From: Theristus sp. LFF4_11
Taxonomy: Eukaryota > Nematoda > Chromadorea > Monhysterida > Xyalidae
Length of the DNA: 64,000 nt
NCBI GenBank assembly: GCA_030248135.1
Contig: JASANC010005762.1
Location: 62,001-126,000 of the forward strand
Direction: 5' to 3'
In this document: positions 1-11,587 of the stretch, piece by piece
How positions within the stretch are numbered: the stretch's first letter is position 1
Layout of the letters: the number at the start of each line of letters is the position of its first letter
The notes under the pieces: model-generated
What the model was told of the DNA's origin: nothing
Databases searched by the model: none
Seen by the model: only the letters and a program-made list of their open reading frames with translations
Position numbers and translations under genes: made by a program

Positions 1-269
1 AGGTATGAACGGGCCTTTACTCTGCTCCAGACAACGGTCAGCCAACCTCCAACCAATCAATGTCCTCAATTCAAAAGCAGTCAATCAGCGAACACACCGA
101 AAAAAATGTCCGAACTCGTGTCCGGTGGCGTGTCTTGCGTCGTGTCCTCTGTCACGTGCGATATCCCGAAAATGATATTTTCAGTTCATTTTTCGGGACA
201 GGACACGACGCGAATGACGGACACAACACGGGACACCAGTTCGGTGATTTTGTTTTCCAACGTTCACAG

Positions 270-760
270 GTCAGTACGAATTATACACGGTCGATGGGCA
301 ACCCCTTTCACCCGAACAACATCAACAGGTGCGACGCTGGGTGAAGCTGCTGAAGAAAGCGCAAAGGCCGTTCATGACCGGCGGTTCGTTTTTTATTTTG
401 CTTTCGCACAAAAGTCAACACTTTGGTCAACATTTTGGTCAACAATTTGCCCACCGTAACCAACGGATTTTCACTGCATCTTTCTAAACGGCAAACAGAA
501 GAAAAACTGCAACGGTCTCACATTTGCGCAGCATTCCCAAAACAAAATCAAATGCTGAAAACCGCCTCAAAACACATTCGCCCGGCCCTTCATCGTTGTT
601 ATTTTGCACAAATGTTCAAGGTCTCTACGGTAAACGCGGCGATCTGCCGATGGTTGGCGGCATCTACGGCAAACGCGGCGGCGGGCTTCCCATGTCCGGA
701 CACATGTACGGACGAAAACGATCAAACGTACCAATGCAGGGCAGCATGTATGGCAAATGA
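270..760 (+). CDS. NLP-10/SIFamide-like neuropeptide precursor, 3' part
   Basis: Two exons, 270-383 and 621-760 (TGA), joined in agreeing phase. The product has dibasic cleavage sites and four C-terminal amidation signals: KK-AQRPFMTGGLY-GKR, GDLPMVGGIY-GKR, GGGLPMSGHMY-GRKR and SNVPMQGSMY-GK-stop. The inferred mature peptides share P-[FM]-x(1,2)-G-[GSH]-[ILM]-Y-amide. That matches the nematode NLP-10 set (for example AIPFNGGMY-amide) and resembles arthropod SIFamide (PPFNGSIF-amide). Before the peptides is a short acidic/basic spacer (PLSPEQHQQVRRW). The signal peptide is not in the window: position 1 is probably the end of an earlier exon, since AG|GTATGA looks like a donor at 3. Secreted neuromodulator, processed by prohormone convertase and amidating enzyme (family knowledge). 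Peptide architecture is very clear; the exact orthologue is inferred. Confidence 0.8.
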
Positions 761-1597
761 ATTCAGTTAGGCCCATTCATACCGGCTTCTTTATGCGATC
801 CTGTTTCGCCCAATTCTCGGATCTCTCTGTTCAGCTGTGTGTTGTTGCAAACCCCTGCCAGATTGTGATCATGATGATGCCAAACACTACACGATTCTTG
901 CGACAGATTGCTGGTGTGAGCGTGCAGGTGTTGGGACGCTCAGAAAAAATGGCAGCGGAGTTTTGTCCATGAAGGAATTTGACTTGTACCATTTTTTCTG
1001 AGTCGGGCATTGATTGATGGATACACACTGAGAAAAAATGCCAAGTACACTGGACCAACTTTATCAGTGGACATTTACTGACCAAGTTGGTTCAGTTTCT
1101 TGGTCAGTATTTTTGCTTCTCAGTTCCCTGCATCATCGTCAGGCAAAATTGTCTCACTTCTAACCGACAGCTTAGAAAAACTGGACGCTACATCTGCAAT
1201 CTAGCTTAGGCCGAATCTCTCACAATCTTTGAATCTCAAAACACAACCTAAAGCACATTTTGACACGTTTCTTTTTTCTGTCAGACTGTCTGGCGCACAA
1301 TTTGTGAATATTGATATTCGATTCAAGATTATATGAACAAAAAAAAACGTTTTCTTCTGCTGTGCATGAGTGACACGTTGCAATACAATAAACGATGATG
1401 TCGTGCTTGTCTGTATGAGGTGTATGTAGTCTGCCTTGGATGAAACAAATCAATTTTAGTTCAAGTTGTATTGATGGTTCCTGAAACAATCCTCACGAAT
1501 CGTGTCGTTTTGTTTATGACGATCACGATTGAAAAGTTCCATTTCGTCAGTAGCACATTTCAATTCCGACATCACTTTTCACCAGAATACTTCACCA
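761..1597. other. Intergenic, no gene seen
   Basis: Follows the neuropeptide stop codon. Short open frames on both strands have no recognisable domains and no paired splice sites. I see nothing functional here apart from the presumed 3' untranslated region of the neuropeptide gene. Confidence 0.5.
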
Positions 1598-1763
1598 CAG
1601 TCGAACTCTGAATTATAGGGAATCAGCTGATTGGTTGGCGACTACGGTGTGCATGCTTTCTGTGCAAACCAAACTCCACCCCGACAGCAATGCCTGCACA
1701 GAAAACCTGCATTACGTGACAACCAACCAATCAGCGGATTCCCTATAATTCAGAGTTCGACTG
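1598..1763. repeat. Palindromic MITE, family CAGTCGAACTC, copy 1
   Basis: Begins CAGTCGAACTCTGAATTATA and ends with its reverse complement. Further inside, AATCAGCTGATTGGTTGG pairs with CCAACCAATCAGCGGATT. The whole 166 bp can fold into one hairpin with a C-rich loop between GCATGC-containing arms. Related copies lie near 19235, 32889, 43826, 45470 and 50958. Confidence 0.8.
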
Positions 1764-3045
1764 TCGAGTATGTCTGCCAAAGAACAAACAAACAAAAAAC
1801 GCAAAAAAAACGAAATCAAGCATACTGGATTGACATAGAAATAGAATTATGGGCACAAGACGAGATTGTGTTGACGAAAAAAAGAAAAAACGTAAACCCT
1901 CATAGTGAATCGCAAAATTGACATTGGAATTTTACTAACACAAAATAAATAAAAAAGCAATTATTTCACCGTAACCTCGTGAGCAAGCTGGCCCAAGCAG
2001 TGACTTTTTTCTGAAAAACAAAACAAAAGAAAAAGCCACACAACCAAATTTTAATACTGCTCTCAAAACTATTCTACTTGGTTCGAATCCCAATATAAGC
2101 GACAGCGCATAAAAGCTCTGAATAATGATTGTTGAACAAAACAAACATTTTCAAACTATTTAGTCTCATAAATCCACAGGATCATAGGAAACTGAGAAAC
2201 ACATGAATAAAAAAAGCACGCTGATTGGTTGTGTCAACGTCGTACGGCCAATCAGCATGTCATGCCCAATTCAACAATGAAACAAATCAAGTTTAAAAAC
2301 TGTACATATCAGCACATGTTAACTATCTGAATACTATTGCAACTAGACCAGTACGAGTGTTTGGTGTGAAGCCGATGTATTTACCACACCACACACCTTT
2401 CAATCACTCCGTTCATACCCATGCGACGGTGTGGAGGAGCAGGTTGACGTACTATTGTGGGCTGAAAAATTCCGACCCGAAGCAGCTCGGTCAATAGCGC
2501 CCCGAAAAATTCCGGCACGGCAAAATTCCCCAGAACTAACAATAAACAGCTGGAAGGAATGATTCTTTTTCGTAAATTATCGCAATCGCAGATTAAAACA
2601 ACTGTAAGGACTGTAAATGTAAAACGTTAGCAATTGAGCAGTTATCGTAGGCCAACTATCAAGGCAGGTCGGAAACTGAATTTTTTTTTGAAAAAAAGTA
2701 TTTTCCTGTGATTTTACACATTGTGGATTGTAGGATTGGATTCACCACAGGTCACAAAAATCACCACAGTTGGTTCGTGCTAGGGAAAGTTCGTCGGGCC
2801 GGAGTCATACGGGCCGTAATTCTGCGGGCAGGAATCGAACACGAGCCGCAATCAGCGGTGCGCAACTCTTTAGGCCGCAATCGAACACACGCCGGTGAAG
2901 CAAACAAATTGGCGGCAACCAGCACCCTGCTCCACCACACCGACGCACGGGTATTGCCCTGGTTCAACAGAATCGCTCCCTGGAACATCACAGCCCACCC
3001 TCGCACGGGTCTGAATTCTCAACAACAAAAAACCAAAAAAACCCA
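1764..3045. other. Intergenic, with tRNA-like SINE fragment near 2802-2890
   Basis: AT-rich spacer between the convergent 3' ends of the neuropeptide and myotubularin genes. On the minus strand around 2802-2890 there is a tRNA-like segment: GGCCTAAAGAGTTGCGC resembles an A box and GTTCGATTCCTG a B box, probably a degenerate tRNA-derived SINE. The 161-codon plus-strand frame at 2708-3193 crosses this and the antisense myotubularin exon and is judged spurious. Confidence 0.35.
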
Positions 3046-6000
3046 TCACAACGTCGGCGTGACCGTCGCTGGTGAGGCGGTTTGTTTCATTGCGACGTGC
3101 TGCTGCGCCTGTCGTGCCTGCTCCGCCTTGCACTGCTCCACGCGCGCGCGCAGCTGGTTGCGGATGGTGACGATGTGCAGCGCCAGCTGGTAGTTCTCGT
3201 CCTGTGCAAAGGTTTTGCGGTTTTGTTTTGGTTGTCAACTTTCAGTCAGACATGGAGTCGAAAGTTCTGTTACAACAACAACACAACGCACTCTGTTTGT
3301 TGAGCACAGTCGCAAACAAAAAAACAAACAAACACACTGACATAAACGCTGCTATAAACGATCGACAGTGTGCGAGTTTTTGTAGTCTGGTGGTAGCGCG
3401 TCAGACTATTTATTGTCTGTGCGCTCGGGGGATCGAGGGGTGTATATAGGCACTTAATGACAGAGAAAACACGATGGGCGCCCTACTCAATGGCGTTCTG
3501 TACGCTTCTCTGGGTTAGTCCTGGCTGAAAACATCGCCTAAAATCGCAATAACAACAATTTTGACACTGCACCCTTCTGAGAGCAATAAGTACCACCCTG
3601 TGCCACCACCTCGCCGGCGACGATGCCGAGATAGCAGTTGTGCCGCAAGTAATACGCATGCCAGAGTTTCATGCGACGCATGGTCGCGTTCGGCATCAGC
3701 ACGTCGTTGCGCGTGTGCACGTTGTACCGCGGGTTCACGTATTTGCCGGTGACCTCCGACTCGCTCAACACCAGCGACCAGAGCGACTGCGTCTTGGTGC
3801 GCACCATCTGGCACACAGAACAGAACACGTTGCGCGAAATTATGATCTTTTTTGTGTTGGTCCCGCGTCTCAATGCGCGCATAGACGGGTACGCAGTCTC
3901 ATGCATCATGACGCGGGAATTCAAAATTGATAAAGTGACCCCGAGTCCCCTTAATGAGGCCGGGTCACTTGGGCGGGCAATTCTGAATTACCGCATAAAG
4001 ATTGAAACCCGTTTCCTTTCACGTCTACAACCGCGTTGAGTCGCAGGCCTTAAAGAAAAGATAATACAGTCTTGGCGATTGACACCGGTCACTGGTTTTG
4101 TCGCAGAGCACATCGACGGATTTTTTGAATACGAACAATCGCTATGAGAAAGTTGAAAAAACCAAACAACAAAAGAAAACCCCAAAAAAGAAAAGAAAAC
4201 CCCAAAACACCACTCACGGCCGCCTCCCTCTCCCGTTCCGTGTTATAGAGGAACGTGCCGAATCGGCAACTGTACATTTCATCGAGTATGGCAATCAGGA
4301 ATTGGGAGTTGAATTCGAACGATGTTGGAAACTGTAAAAATGGTCAGTTTTTTCTGAGAATCCTTAATTTTGCTCAAATATTAACAAACGGGTAGCTGTT
4401 GTTCATTGGTCTTTATCGGCAAAGGCAATAGAAAACAAGTTGGCGTTGTTCACTCACTATGAGCATGAACTATTCAGTGATGAAAATTGAGTGTGTGTGT
4501 ACCACTGTGTCTAGTATTCGCAAACAGCTGTAGTTCACTGGCTTCCTTGGTGCTAATTAGTGGATACGACAACGATTATTATTTGTACTCCCTTACTCAA
4601 TTCGTCTCTTAACTCTGAAACCCAACAGTGCCAAACTCTGGCGGACTGACTCTGGTTTGAATTTGAAATTGGACAAAGGATTTTTTGGCACAACCTCGTG
4701 TCACCAACCTGATCAGTCATCTGAAAGACGCTGTCGATGAATTGGAGGAACACCGGGGAGCGCTCGGAGTCGTTGTGCTTCTCGTCGCCGTGTCCAACGC
4801 GCTGGAAATTTAGAAACAAAACACGCGTGGTCAGCCAAAATGTGATGTTTTGTTGTTCTGATTTTGCGAAATCAAGAAGTGAAGTAATTCCGGACAAGGA
4901 CAACAGAAAGAAACAATCTCAAACATTAATCAATAAATTCCGATCTCAAAAACCTGAGAACCACCGCAATGACCTGCGCGAATTTGTGTCCGAAACTGCA
5001 CCACTCCTTCTCGATGAGCACCATGAAGCCGGTGAGCGTTCGGTAGTAGGCGTCCAGTATCAGCATGGACAGCGAGGTCAGCTGAAAATGAAGATAAAAG
5101 TAAAAATAATAAATACCGGACTGCGCTGTTTTTTATTGACTGAAATCTTTTTCGTCTTATCTGGTCTGATCTAATGATTGCGGTTAGTTGCAAAAATAGA
5201 CCGGAGGACTGCCACCGCAAGTGCTGGACTTTACCACAGTTGCCTGCCTACCACGAACAACGATGCCACTTCGCAGGCCAAAATGCACAAATCGACGATC
5301 GAACGTCAAAAGTACACGTGGAGGGAGCAAATAAAACCAGACTGACGCGGCGATTCAATCGAAATGTTAGCTTATAACGCTCTAACTGTGGCGAGCCACC
5401 AAAGAACAAATGAGACACAAGTATCTATACACCGAGAACAAAACCACCACCACCAACCTGCGCTGTACGATCCCAGCCGTCGCTGCAGTGCACCAACACG
5501 GACGTTTTGTGGTTCTGAATTTTATCGACGATTCGATTGGCGCCGATCATGATGTGCTGAAGAAAGAAAACACGAAATTCGGCTTTGGAAAAGCAGTCAC
5601 TGTGAAACTGTAAGGCTAAAAAGCAGTTCGTTTCTTCCTCAGAATATTCCGAAGTAATCGGTAGTTACTTTTGAAGTCAGTGCTCAACGCTGCTCAGATT
5701 CATGGAAGTCGTGTAGTGAGTGAATAGTTCATCATTGGGAAAAAGAGCGAAAAATTGAATAAATCTCGTTTTCTCAAAACCAACCTTGATGTGCTCCAGC
5801 CAATGAGTGTCTTCTAGTGAGCTGAACCAAGTCTTGTCATCTATCCTCGGGTGGCACATGTCTTTCAGTTTGCGAAGACTGCAAACTAATTTGTTTATTA
5901 TTTTCTCTTGCTCGTTTTTTCATTCTTATTAGGTAGTTTTATTTTTTCAATCGAGTAAAACTCTTATTTGTGGGATGGTTTTTCTGCACTCTTATTTTAA

Positions 6001-9000
6001 GTGCGCAATAGCCCCACCAAGGGGAAATCCAGCTAATAGTCGTTCAAATAAGCGGGATGGAGACAATTAAACTTTCAAACGCAATACCACGATGAAGTGA
6101 TATGTAAAAGAACGAAACCATATTAAAACTACAAAGCCCCAAAAGTAACAACACTCGTCACCTCTCACGCATCACATGAATGTTCTGAATGTCCAGAAAC
6201 ATTAGCTGACAATTCGGGTAAGCCTCTTCGTTCTCAAAGCCGCCGCCTTTCGCCTGAGCAAAAAGAAATTTTAAAAAATACACAACCCTCGTGAATATTT
6301 CGAGGGAGTTTCGAAATTTCAATGTTGGATCTTTAAAATTCACCTCAGCCTCAGACATTACATGTCGGTAAAGAGTTCAGATCAGAAACGTCAGATTCAT
6401 GGAAGTCGTGCTATGGTTTATCATCACTGGCTGGGGTGAGCTTTGGAAAACCAGCTTCGATTTACTTTAGGAGTGCGAAATTGGTCATATTTGCATTTTA
6501 CTGATTATTAGAAATGACTCGCTGTAAATAACAAAAATGTCTGATGATTTTCCTTCAATAGTCGGCAAATTGCAACCACGACCCAATCCACCAGTAAATC
6601 AACGCAGGTTCAGTTAACATGCAAACCAAGTCCTGGTCTGAAGACACTAACACAGTAATGTGCTGCACCCGAACACACACACACACGCACACAGACGACA
6701 CCACATCAGCGCGCGCGCCTGCGTGTGCGTGCGTTTGTGCTACAGTGATATTAATACTGTGTTATAAGCAGCCTGCACTGTGCGAGACCAGGACCTTCAG
6801 TGCGCAACCCTCTGGCGCCACCTTGTTCACTTTCGCGTTCACTTCCGGCCGCGCGTCCATGATGTACAGACGGTCGGACTGAGCGTTCGCCTCGATGATC
6901 ATCTGCAGGTATCGCTCGTCCTCGGCACTGCGCCGCGAGGTCATGCCAACCATCGGCTGCGACGAACGGCACAGCGTCGCCTGGGTGCAATGGAAATTGG
7001 CTTTCTTCTGTTCCACTAATCCATCTGGCGTCTTACAACCGCTCTCTTGGCTGATTCTCTGATCACCCATCTTTCTATTCGCTCAGCCACCTCCTCTGCT
7101 TGTTCGTCCCTTTCTCTCGGCCCCTTCCTATTCTTTTCCTCCCCTTTCCTATTCTTATTTTACCCCCCCCCTACCCCCCCCGCGGGGGTTACACGTAACC
7201 CCCGGCCGGGGCCATCCCCGGTAGCCCCCTGCCCGCCCCCCTCCCGCCCGGGGCTACCCCCGGCCCCGCCCGGGGTTCCCCCGGGTACCCCCGGCCCCGC
7301 CCGGGGCTCTCCCCCGAGCCCCGTCCCCCGCCCGGGGTCCTCCCCGGGGACCCCCCCACCCCGGGGCTTTCGCCCGGGTACCCCCAACCCCGGGGCTTTC
7401 GCCCGGGTACCCCAACCCCGGGGTTCTCCCCCGGTTTCCCTCCGACCGGCCTCACACCATCCTTTTTCTAAACACTATCCCTGGAAGCTTCCTGGGGCGA
7501 CTTTCGGAACTGTGTCCCGAAAGTGAATTTTGAGGCGGATTTCGCTTGCTTATATACGTTTTCTGACCCCCAATTAACGCCCAACGTCGTTAATTAGGTG
7601 CAATTATTGCTCAATTTTTGCGATGATCACAGCACAATCAATTTAATTGGTCCCATGTTTTGCGTTAGGACAATGAGGTAACTACAGAAAATTGGCGTAT
7701 AATTGCAGGACAAACGTTGAAAATTTGTCGCGATAATTGCGATAAGATTGGAAAATTGATGGTCGTTGTGTTAATTGCACCAGGAAGAGTGCTATAAAAG
7801 CGGCAAACATTCGCCTGAACACTTCATTGTTCATCTGCAAGCCACAGCAACACTCAGCAGCCATCGATGGAGCTTCACAGGCCGTCGCCATCTCAACGCT
7901 CAACATGGCTCGTCATCATGACCCCTGCGAGGCTACGGGGATCGAAGCGCATTATGAAGCTCATGGCGGCGAGCTGATCGGACGCTGCGCCACACGCACC
8001 AGCCGCAACGCAACGGGAGCCAAGGAGCCCAAGCAGCAAGCCACCAAGCTCGCCCAAACGCCACCAACCAACCTGACTCTCCGGATGCAGCCACGACAGC
8101 ACCGGTATCCGACATCGGCTCCGAAACGCGCCGACCTTGTGCAGAAAATCGTCGTCGTTGTCGCCGGCTGCTTGCGCGGGCACGGCGAACTGTCACAAAC
8201 AAAAAAACGGCATTTTCGCGGCGGAATGCGGGCGATTTTTCTCGGTTTTCATTGAAACACCCGCATTGCCCCGCGCCTCACCAACGACGGATACGTCTCG
8301 GCGAACGTGTACCGCTGGTTGATCTTCGACAGCTTCCACGTGTCGTTCGGGACGCCCTGAGCATGTCAAGAGGCGTTCGGTAATGAAAAGATTGCGAGTT
8401 TTGTCAAGAGGTGGACGCGTGCCGTGAGTCCAGGGCTCGTCTGTGCGACAGACGGCCGTGTCCACTCAGTGAAAAAATCCAGAATGAATCGTTCTGCACC
8501 TGCACGTGCAACGGGTAAGTGCAAAAAGGAGTACGCTTGTCGCAATGGGGTGCGTACCGCAAGCGCCTGCCGGATATCTGGCACAATGTGCTCCGCACGG
8601 CCTCAAGAAGCGCATGGCTTCTACCTTCGCAGTGGGGGGACATCCTCAATCATACGCAAGTCACGCTCACGCTTTGCTTAAAAACCCCGCAAAATCGCAA
8701 GAACACACCATTCGCTTGAATTCGTCCACCGCATTGAACACGGTCCAACCGTTTCGCGGGAACTGCTCTTCGTTGACGAACGCAAAGAAAGGCTGAAACT
8801 CCGTTTCATTTTCTGTTTTTTTTCGAATTTCACTGTCACAATTCTGCGAAACTGCAAAACCGCACCAATTTATTGCTGGCCGGGAATGCATATTTCGTCA
8901 GACTTTCGAACAGCGGCCGTCGCGAGTGGTTCTCTTGTTTGCTGACCAGTTTGATTGTGCGAATGTCCTGGATGGTGAAAAGCATTTTGTTTGCCTTTTC

Positions 9001-10092
9001 TACGTTTACCATTTCTGTTGTCCTTGACTTTATCCTGCAAGACGTGATTTTGACTCAGCTTTTGTGTTGCCAATCAGCGTGTGTGTGTGTTGTATACACT
9101 GTATAAACTAAAACGTCAAACGAACCAAGCCAATAAAAAAGTTCCGGCATCAAAAAAAACTACAAACCACGAACCTTGCAAACAACCTCCAATCCGTACG
9201 AATCCTCGCCGCGGCTGACGGTGGAATGGCCGACCTTTTCGATCCTTGAAATCATGCCGAGTGGCACGTCGGTTTGATATTCCTGAAAAGATTTTGCAAA
9301 GTTTCATTTCATTTGCTGCAATTAATTCAAGCAGCATTCATAAAGCAACATTTGGTAAGCAAGTTTTAACAGCCATGCGTCACTACACAATTTGCCGCTT
9401 CCACTAATGCCCCTTAAGCAATATGTTGCTTTTTGTTCATTTTCGAGAAAAAACAACAAAATGAATTCTGGGGAGTTTTAAAAAGCATTGATATCGCAAC
9501 CTTCATCGATTTGCCGGAAGTTGTTTGTTCGGACGAATTGAATCGAAGTCGATAATTGGTGACACAGACACGGCCAACAAGTTTGCCGATCGGCAAAATC
9601 AGACCTACGTCAATCTCTGCAATCGAAAAAAGGCGTTGTCAATTAAATCACAAAATGAACAATCAATAAGTTCAATTCAATCCATAATCCATCCATTTTA
9701 AAAAGTTTGCAAACCGCAGGAAATTTTAAAAGATGGTCAATCAAACAGCGTGAGTGAGTGAGTATCGGAGAAATCAAGGTCAAAACAAAACAGAGAAGGC
9801 AAAAAGGCAAACTGTTCGCGTAAAAAGAAGAAGACCTTCAACTTGTATTTTCTCGCCCGGCAACAACCATTTATCCTGGCGACGCATTTTTACGGATCTG
9901 TGGTTTCCTAACGATGGCACCGCCTGTAAAATATATTCACGAATGTTCACGATTGCAAAAAAATGACCGCAAACATGGATCAAGAACAAGTTCACAAAAA
10001 AGTGAAAAGTTCACCTTGAAAACTGACGATTGGAAGCTTTCGTCATCGTCAGTGGATGTGTACATTTTCTTGGTCGATGTCTCTGCCGCCAT
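3046..10092 (-). CDS. Myotubularin-family phosphoinositide 3-phosphatase (MTM1/MTMR1/MTMR2 group)
   Basis: Complete 17-exon gene, 623 aa (MTM1 603, MTMR2 643). Exons in coding order: 10015-10092, 9843-9923, 9501-9614, 9175-9282, 8866-8967, 8709-8792, 8282-8356, 8073-8189, 6822-6980, 6162-6253, 5785-5878, 5458-5556, 4974-5081, 4709-4801, 4218-4331, 3610-3807, 3046-3201; all junction phases agree. The PH-GRAM domain (about 45-160) has VTNYRL and [13 protein letters not shown]. The phosphatase domain (about 190-560) carries HCSDGWDRT at 391-399, so the catalytic C392-X5-R398 is intact, followed by [18 protein letters not shown] and [13 protein letters not shown]-terminal coiled coil is rich in Q, R and A. 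The start MAAETSTKK precedes an acidic leader. The family removes the 3-phosphate from PI3P and PI(3,5)P2 on endosomes. The active site is intact, so this is not one of the dead MTMR paralogues. Confidence 0.95.
3383..3558 (+). repeat. tRNA-derived SINE, family A (in last myotubularin intron)
   Basis: The head TAGTCTGGTGGTAGCGCGTC resembles a tRNA A-box region, followed by a B-box-like GGGGATCGAGGGG. The body includes GAGAAAACACGATGGGCGCC and ends CATCGCCTAAAATCGCAATAA. The same unit recurs inverted at 16361-16521 and 26485-26651, and as a 3' fragment at 42720-42775. Confidence 0.7.
3838..4068 (+). repeat. Dispersed MITE-like repeat, family F, copy 1
   Basis: Shared landmarks are CAATGCGCGCATAGA, GACGCGGGAATTCAAAATTG, a palindromic core where AGTGACC-CGAGTCCC faces GGC-GGGTCACTT, TTTCACGTCTACAA, and a right end GAGTCGCAG...AAGAAAAGATAAT. 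Relatives are at 16108-16320, about 25003-25200 (inverted) and 48300-48510, with a partial copy near 34390. This copy lies in a myotubularin intron, abutting the upstream side of exon 3610-3807. Confidence 0.65.
7164..7450. repeat. GC-rich imperfect tandem repeat in a myotubularin intron
   Basis: About 290 bp of almost pure C/G blocks built on CCCCGGGG, CCCGGGTACCCC and GGGGCTTTCGCCCGGG, in the intron between exons 8073-8189 and 6822-6980. Composition is utterly unlike the flanks (about 40% GC). Translation gives Gly/Pro-rich collagen-like peptides in several frames at once, as expected of a repeat rather than a gene. Confidence 0.8.
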
Positions 10093-10486
10093 TGGTGCGT
10101 CTGCGTGTTTTCACAAACAGTCCAACCGACCGACACCCGACACGACGCCGTTTTTTATTCAAACAATTCGATGGATGCTATTTTTTGCAAATGTTTTTTC
10201 CATTGATTTCTTCGTTGACTTAACAGGTTATTCATGCCATCATGCGCAATGCAATCTTCATTACATCTGCAATGTATGTGTGAGAGTTCGCAGTTGTTTG
10301 CATTCGTTCGTTTTGTTGTGTATAACAAGTGCGTACTGCGTAACCTTCGTTTACCTTTTTGCCTTTCTTGTTTCAGTGCTGTGCTGGAGCGACCTACTCT
10401 TCTCTGGGTAAATGTATGAACACGCAGTTGCTGAAGCTTGGTTTACATTTTTTGAGTTTTTATAATACGCTTTAGCTTTGTTCAAA
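10093..10486. promoter_or_regulatory. Presumed myotubularin 5' region
   Basis: Sequence immediately upstream of the minus-strand myotubularin start codon. No clear TATA box or initiator is visible. The divergent citron start lies 2 kb away, with two transposons in between. Assigned by position only. Confidence 0.3.
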
Positions 10487-11221
10487 TACCGTATTACCTC
10501 TATTAAACCCCCCCCCAAAATTAAACCCCCCCCCCAAAAATAAACCCCCACCCCCTCGACAAGTTTCCAAATAATCCCCCCCCCAAAAATAAACCCCCCT
10601 GGGGGTTTATTAGAAACCTGTTTGAAACACATACCTAGCGAATTCAGTGGCTGCTGAATGCAGTGACATTGGTGAAATTGTGCTACCAAAGGCCCCAAAG
10701 GGATGAGTTAGTGGTAATTTCATTACAAAAGGCTGTTACAAAAGGAAATCTCTGTGAAAAGTAGAAGTTTCTGCGACTTCCTTCCTGCCATGGAAGGTAT
10801 TTTTGCCATTTTGCCCACCCCTAAAAATGGTTTCCAAATAAACCCCCCCCAAATGAAAGAGAACCACCATGCAACAGCTGGATGTAGTTGTCCTTATAAG
10901 AAAACGGACAAATGTCAAAAAACAAGAAAGAGTAACAGCTGCAGACTACAAATCTACACACCTGTTCGTCTTCCGAGATGACACTGTCGTTGTCTTCTTC
11001 GACTTCGACTCTTTGTCGTTTGGCTGTGACAACGCGTCGTTTGTCAGCAGAATGAGCGTGTTTGTTGGAACGTCCCATTGATGTCGTCGGGAAAACGAGT
11101 GAAAAATCGAAGCAAACGGAGAACGTCACCAAAATAATCCCCCCCCAAAAAATAAACCCCCACCCCCAGAAGTCGCTGAAGAAATAAACCCCCATGGGGG
11201 TTTATTAGAGGTAATACGGTA
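10487..11221. mobile_element. TA-flanked C/G-tract transposon, family B, copy 1 (long form)
   Basis: Terminal inverted repeats TACCGTATTACCTCTATTAA and its complement bound 735 bp; the outer TA is compatible with a Tc1/mariner-type TA target duplication. Inside are runs such as AAATAAACCCCCCC and a shared core with GACTTCCTTCCTGCCATGG. Compared with copies at 27015-27468 and 52076-52511 it carries about 280 bp extra (roughly 10850-11125), which holds an open exon-like reading frame on the minus strand. Confidence 0.75.
10962..11078 (-). CDS. Exon-like open frame carried inside family B copy 1
   Basis: An ATG at 11078 opens 39 codons ending exactly at a GT donor (CAG|GTGTGT). The peptide begins MGRSNKHAHSADKRR and ends in an acidic stretch (VEEDNDSVISEDEQ). 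It exists only in the long copy of the transposon. It could be the first exon of the parent element's own protein or a captured host exon. Its donor phase does not fit the myotubularin start exon. No domain recognised. Confidence 0.35.
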
Positions 11222-11587
11222 TGAGATTTTCGGTTCGTATTTTTGGACGGTTTTCCGGGAAAACGTGTGAGAAAATGGAGTAAAATACGCAAAAACAATA
11301 GTCAAATGAACAAAGTAAATGCTATTATATTGCAGTTGCACTGTGCAGTTGTGAAAATCAACGAACTTGCTGAACCAGATGCAGTTTTTTCATGAAAACT
11401 GCAATTTTTTGTGAACTCAGCTCAACGCTCAGCTCAACCCAGCGCAGCGCCAGTGCCCGGCCCCAGCCACCTTTTTTCTGTATCTGCCGATTCAACGTTA
11501 TTTTGTCTTTTTGCAGCACATTTTACAATCGGTCATCTGCTGAACACTTCGAACAACAAATAACGAAATCAAAGCAACGGACGGAAG

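Noticed and set aside
2708..3238. 161-codon plus-strand and 122-codon minus-strand frames
   Set aside because: They overlap the myotubularin last exon in other frames and a tRNA-like SINE fragment.
7047..7526. Collagen-like Gly/Pro-rich open frames on both strands
   Set aside because: They are readings of the C/G tandem repeat inside a myotubularin intron and appear in several frames at once.
10015..11078. The MGRSNKHAH frame as a 5' exon of myotubularin
   Set aside because: Its donor is phase 0 while the only acceptor upstream of the myotubularin ATG would need a different phase; the frame lies wholly inside a transposon copy.
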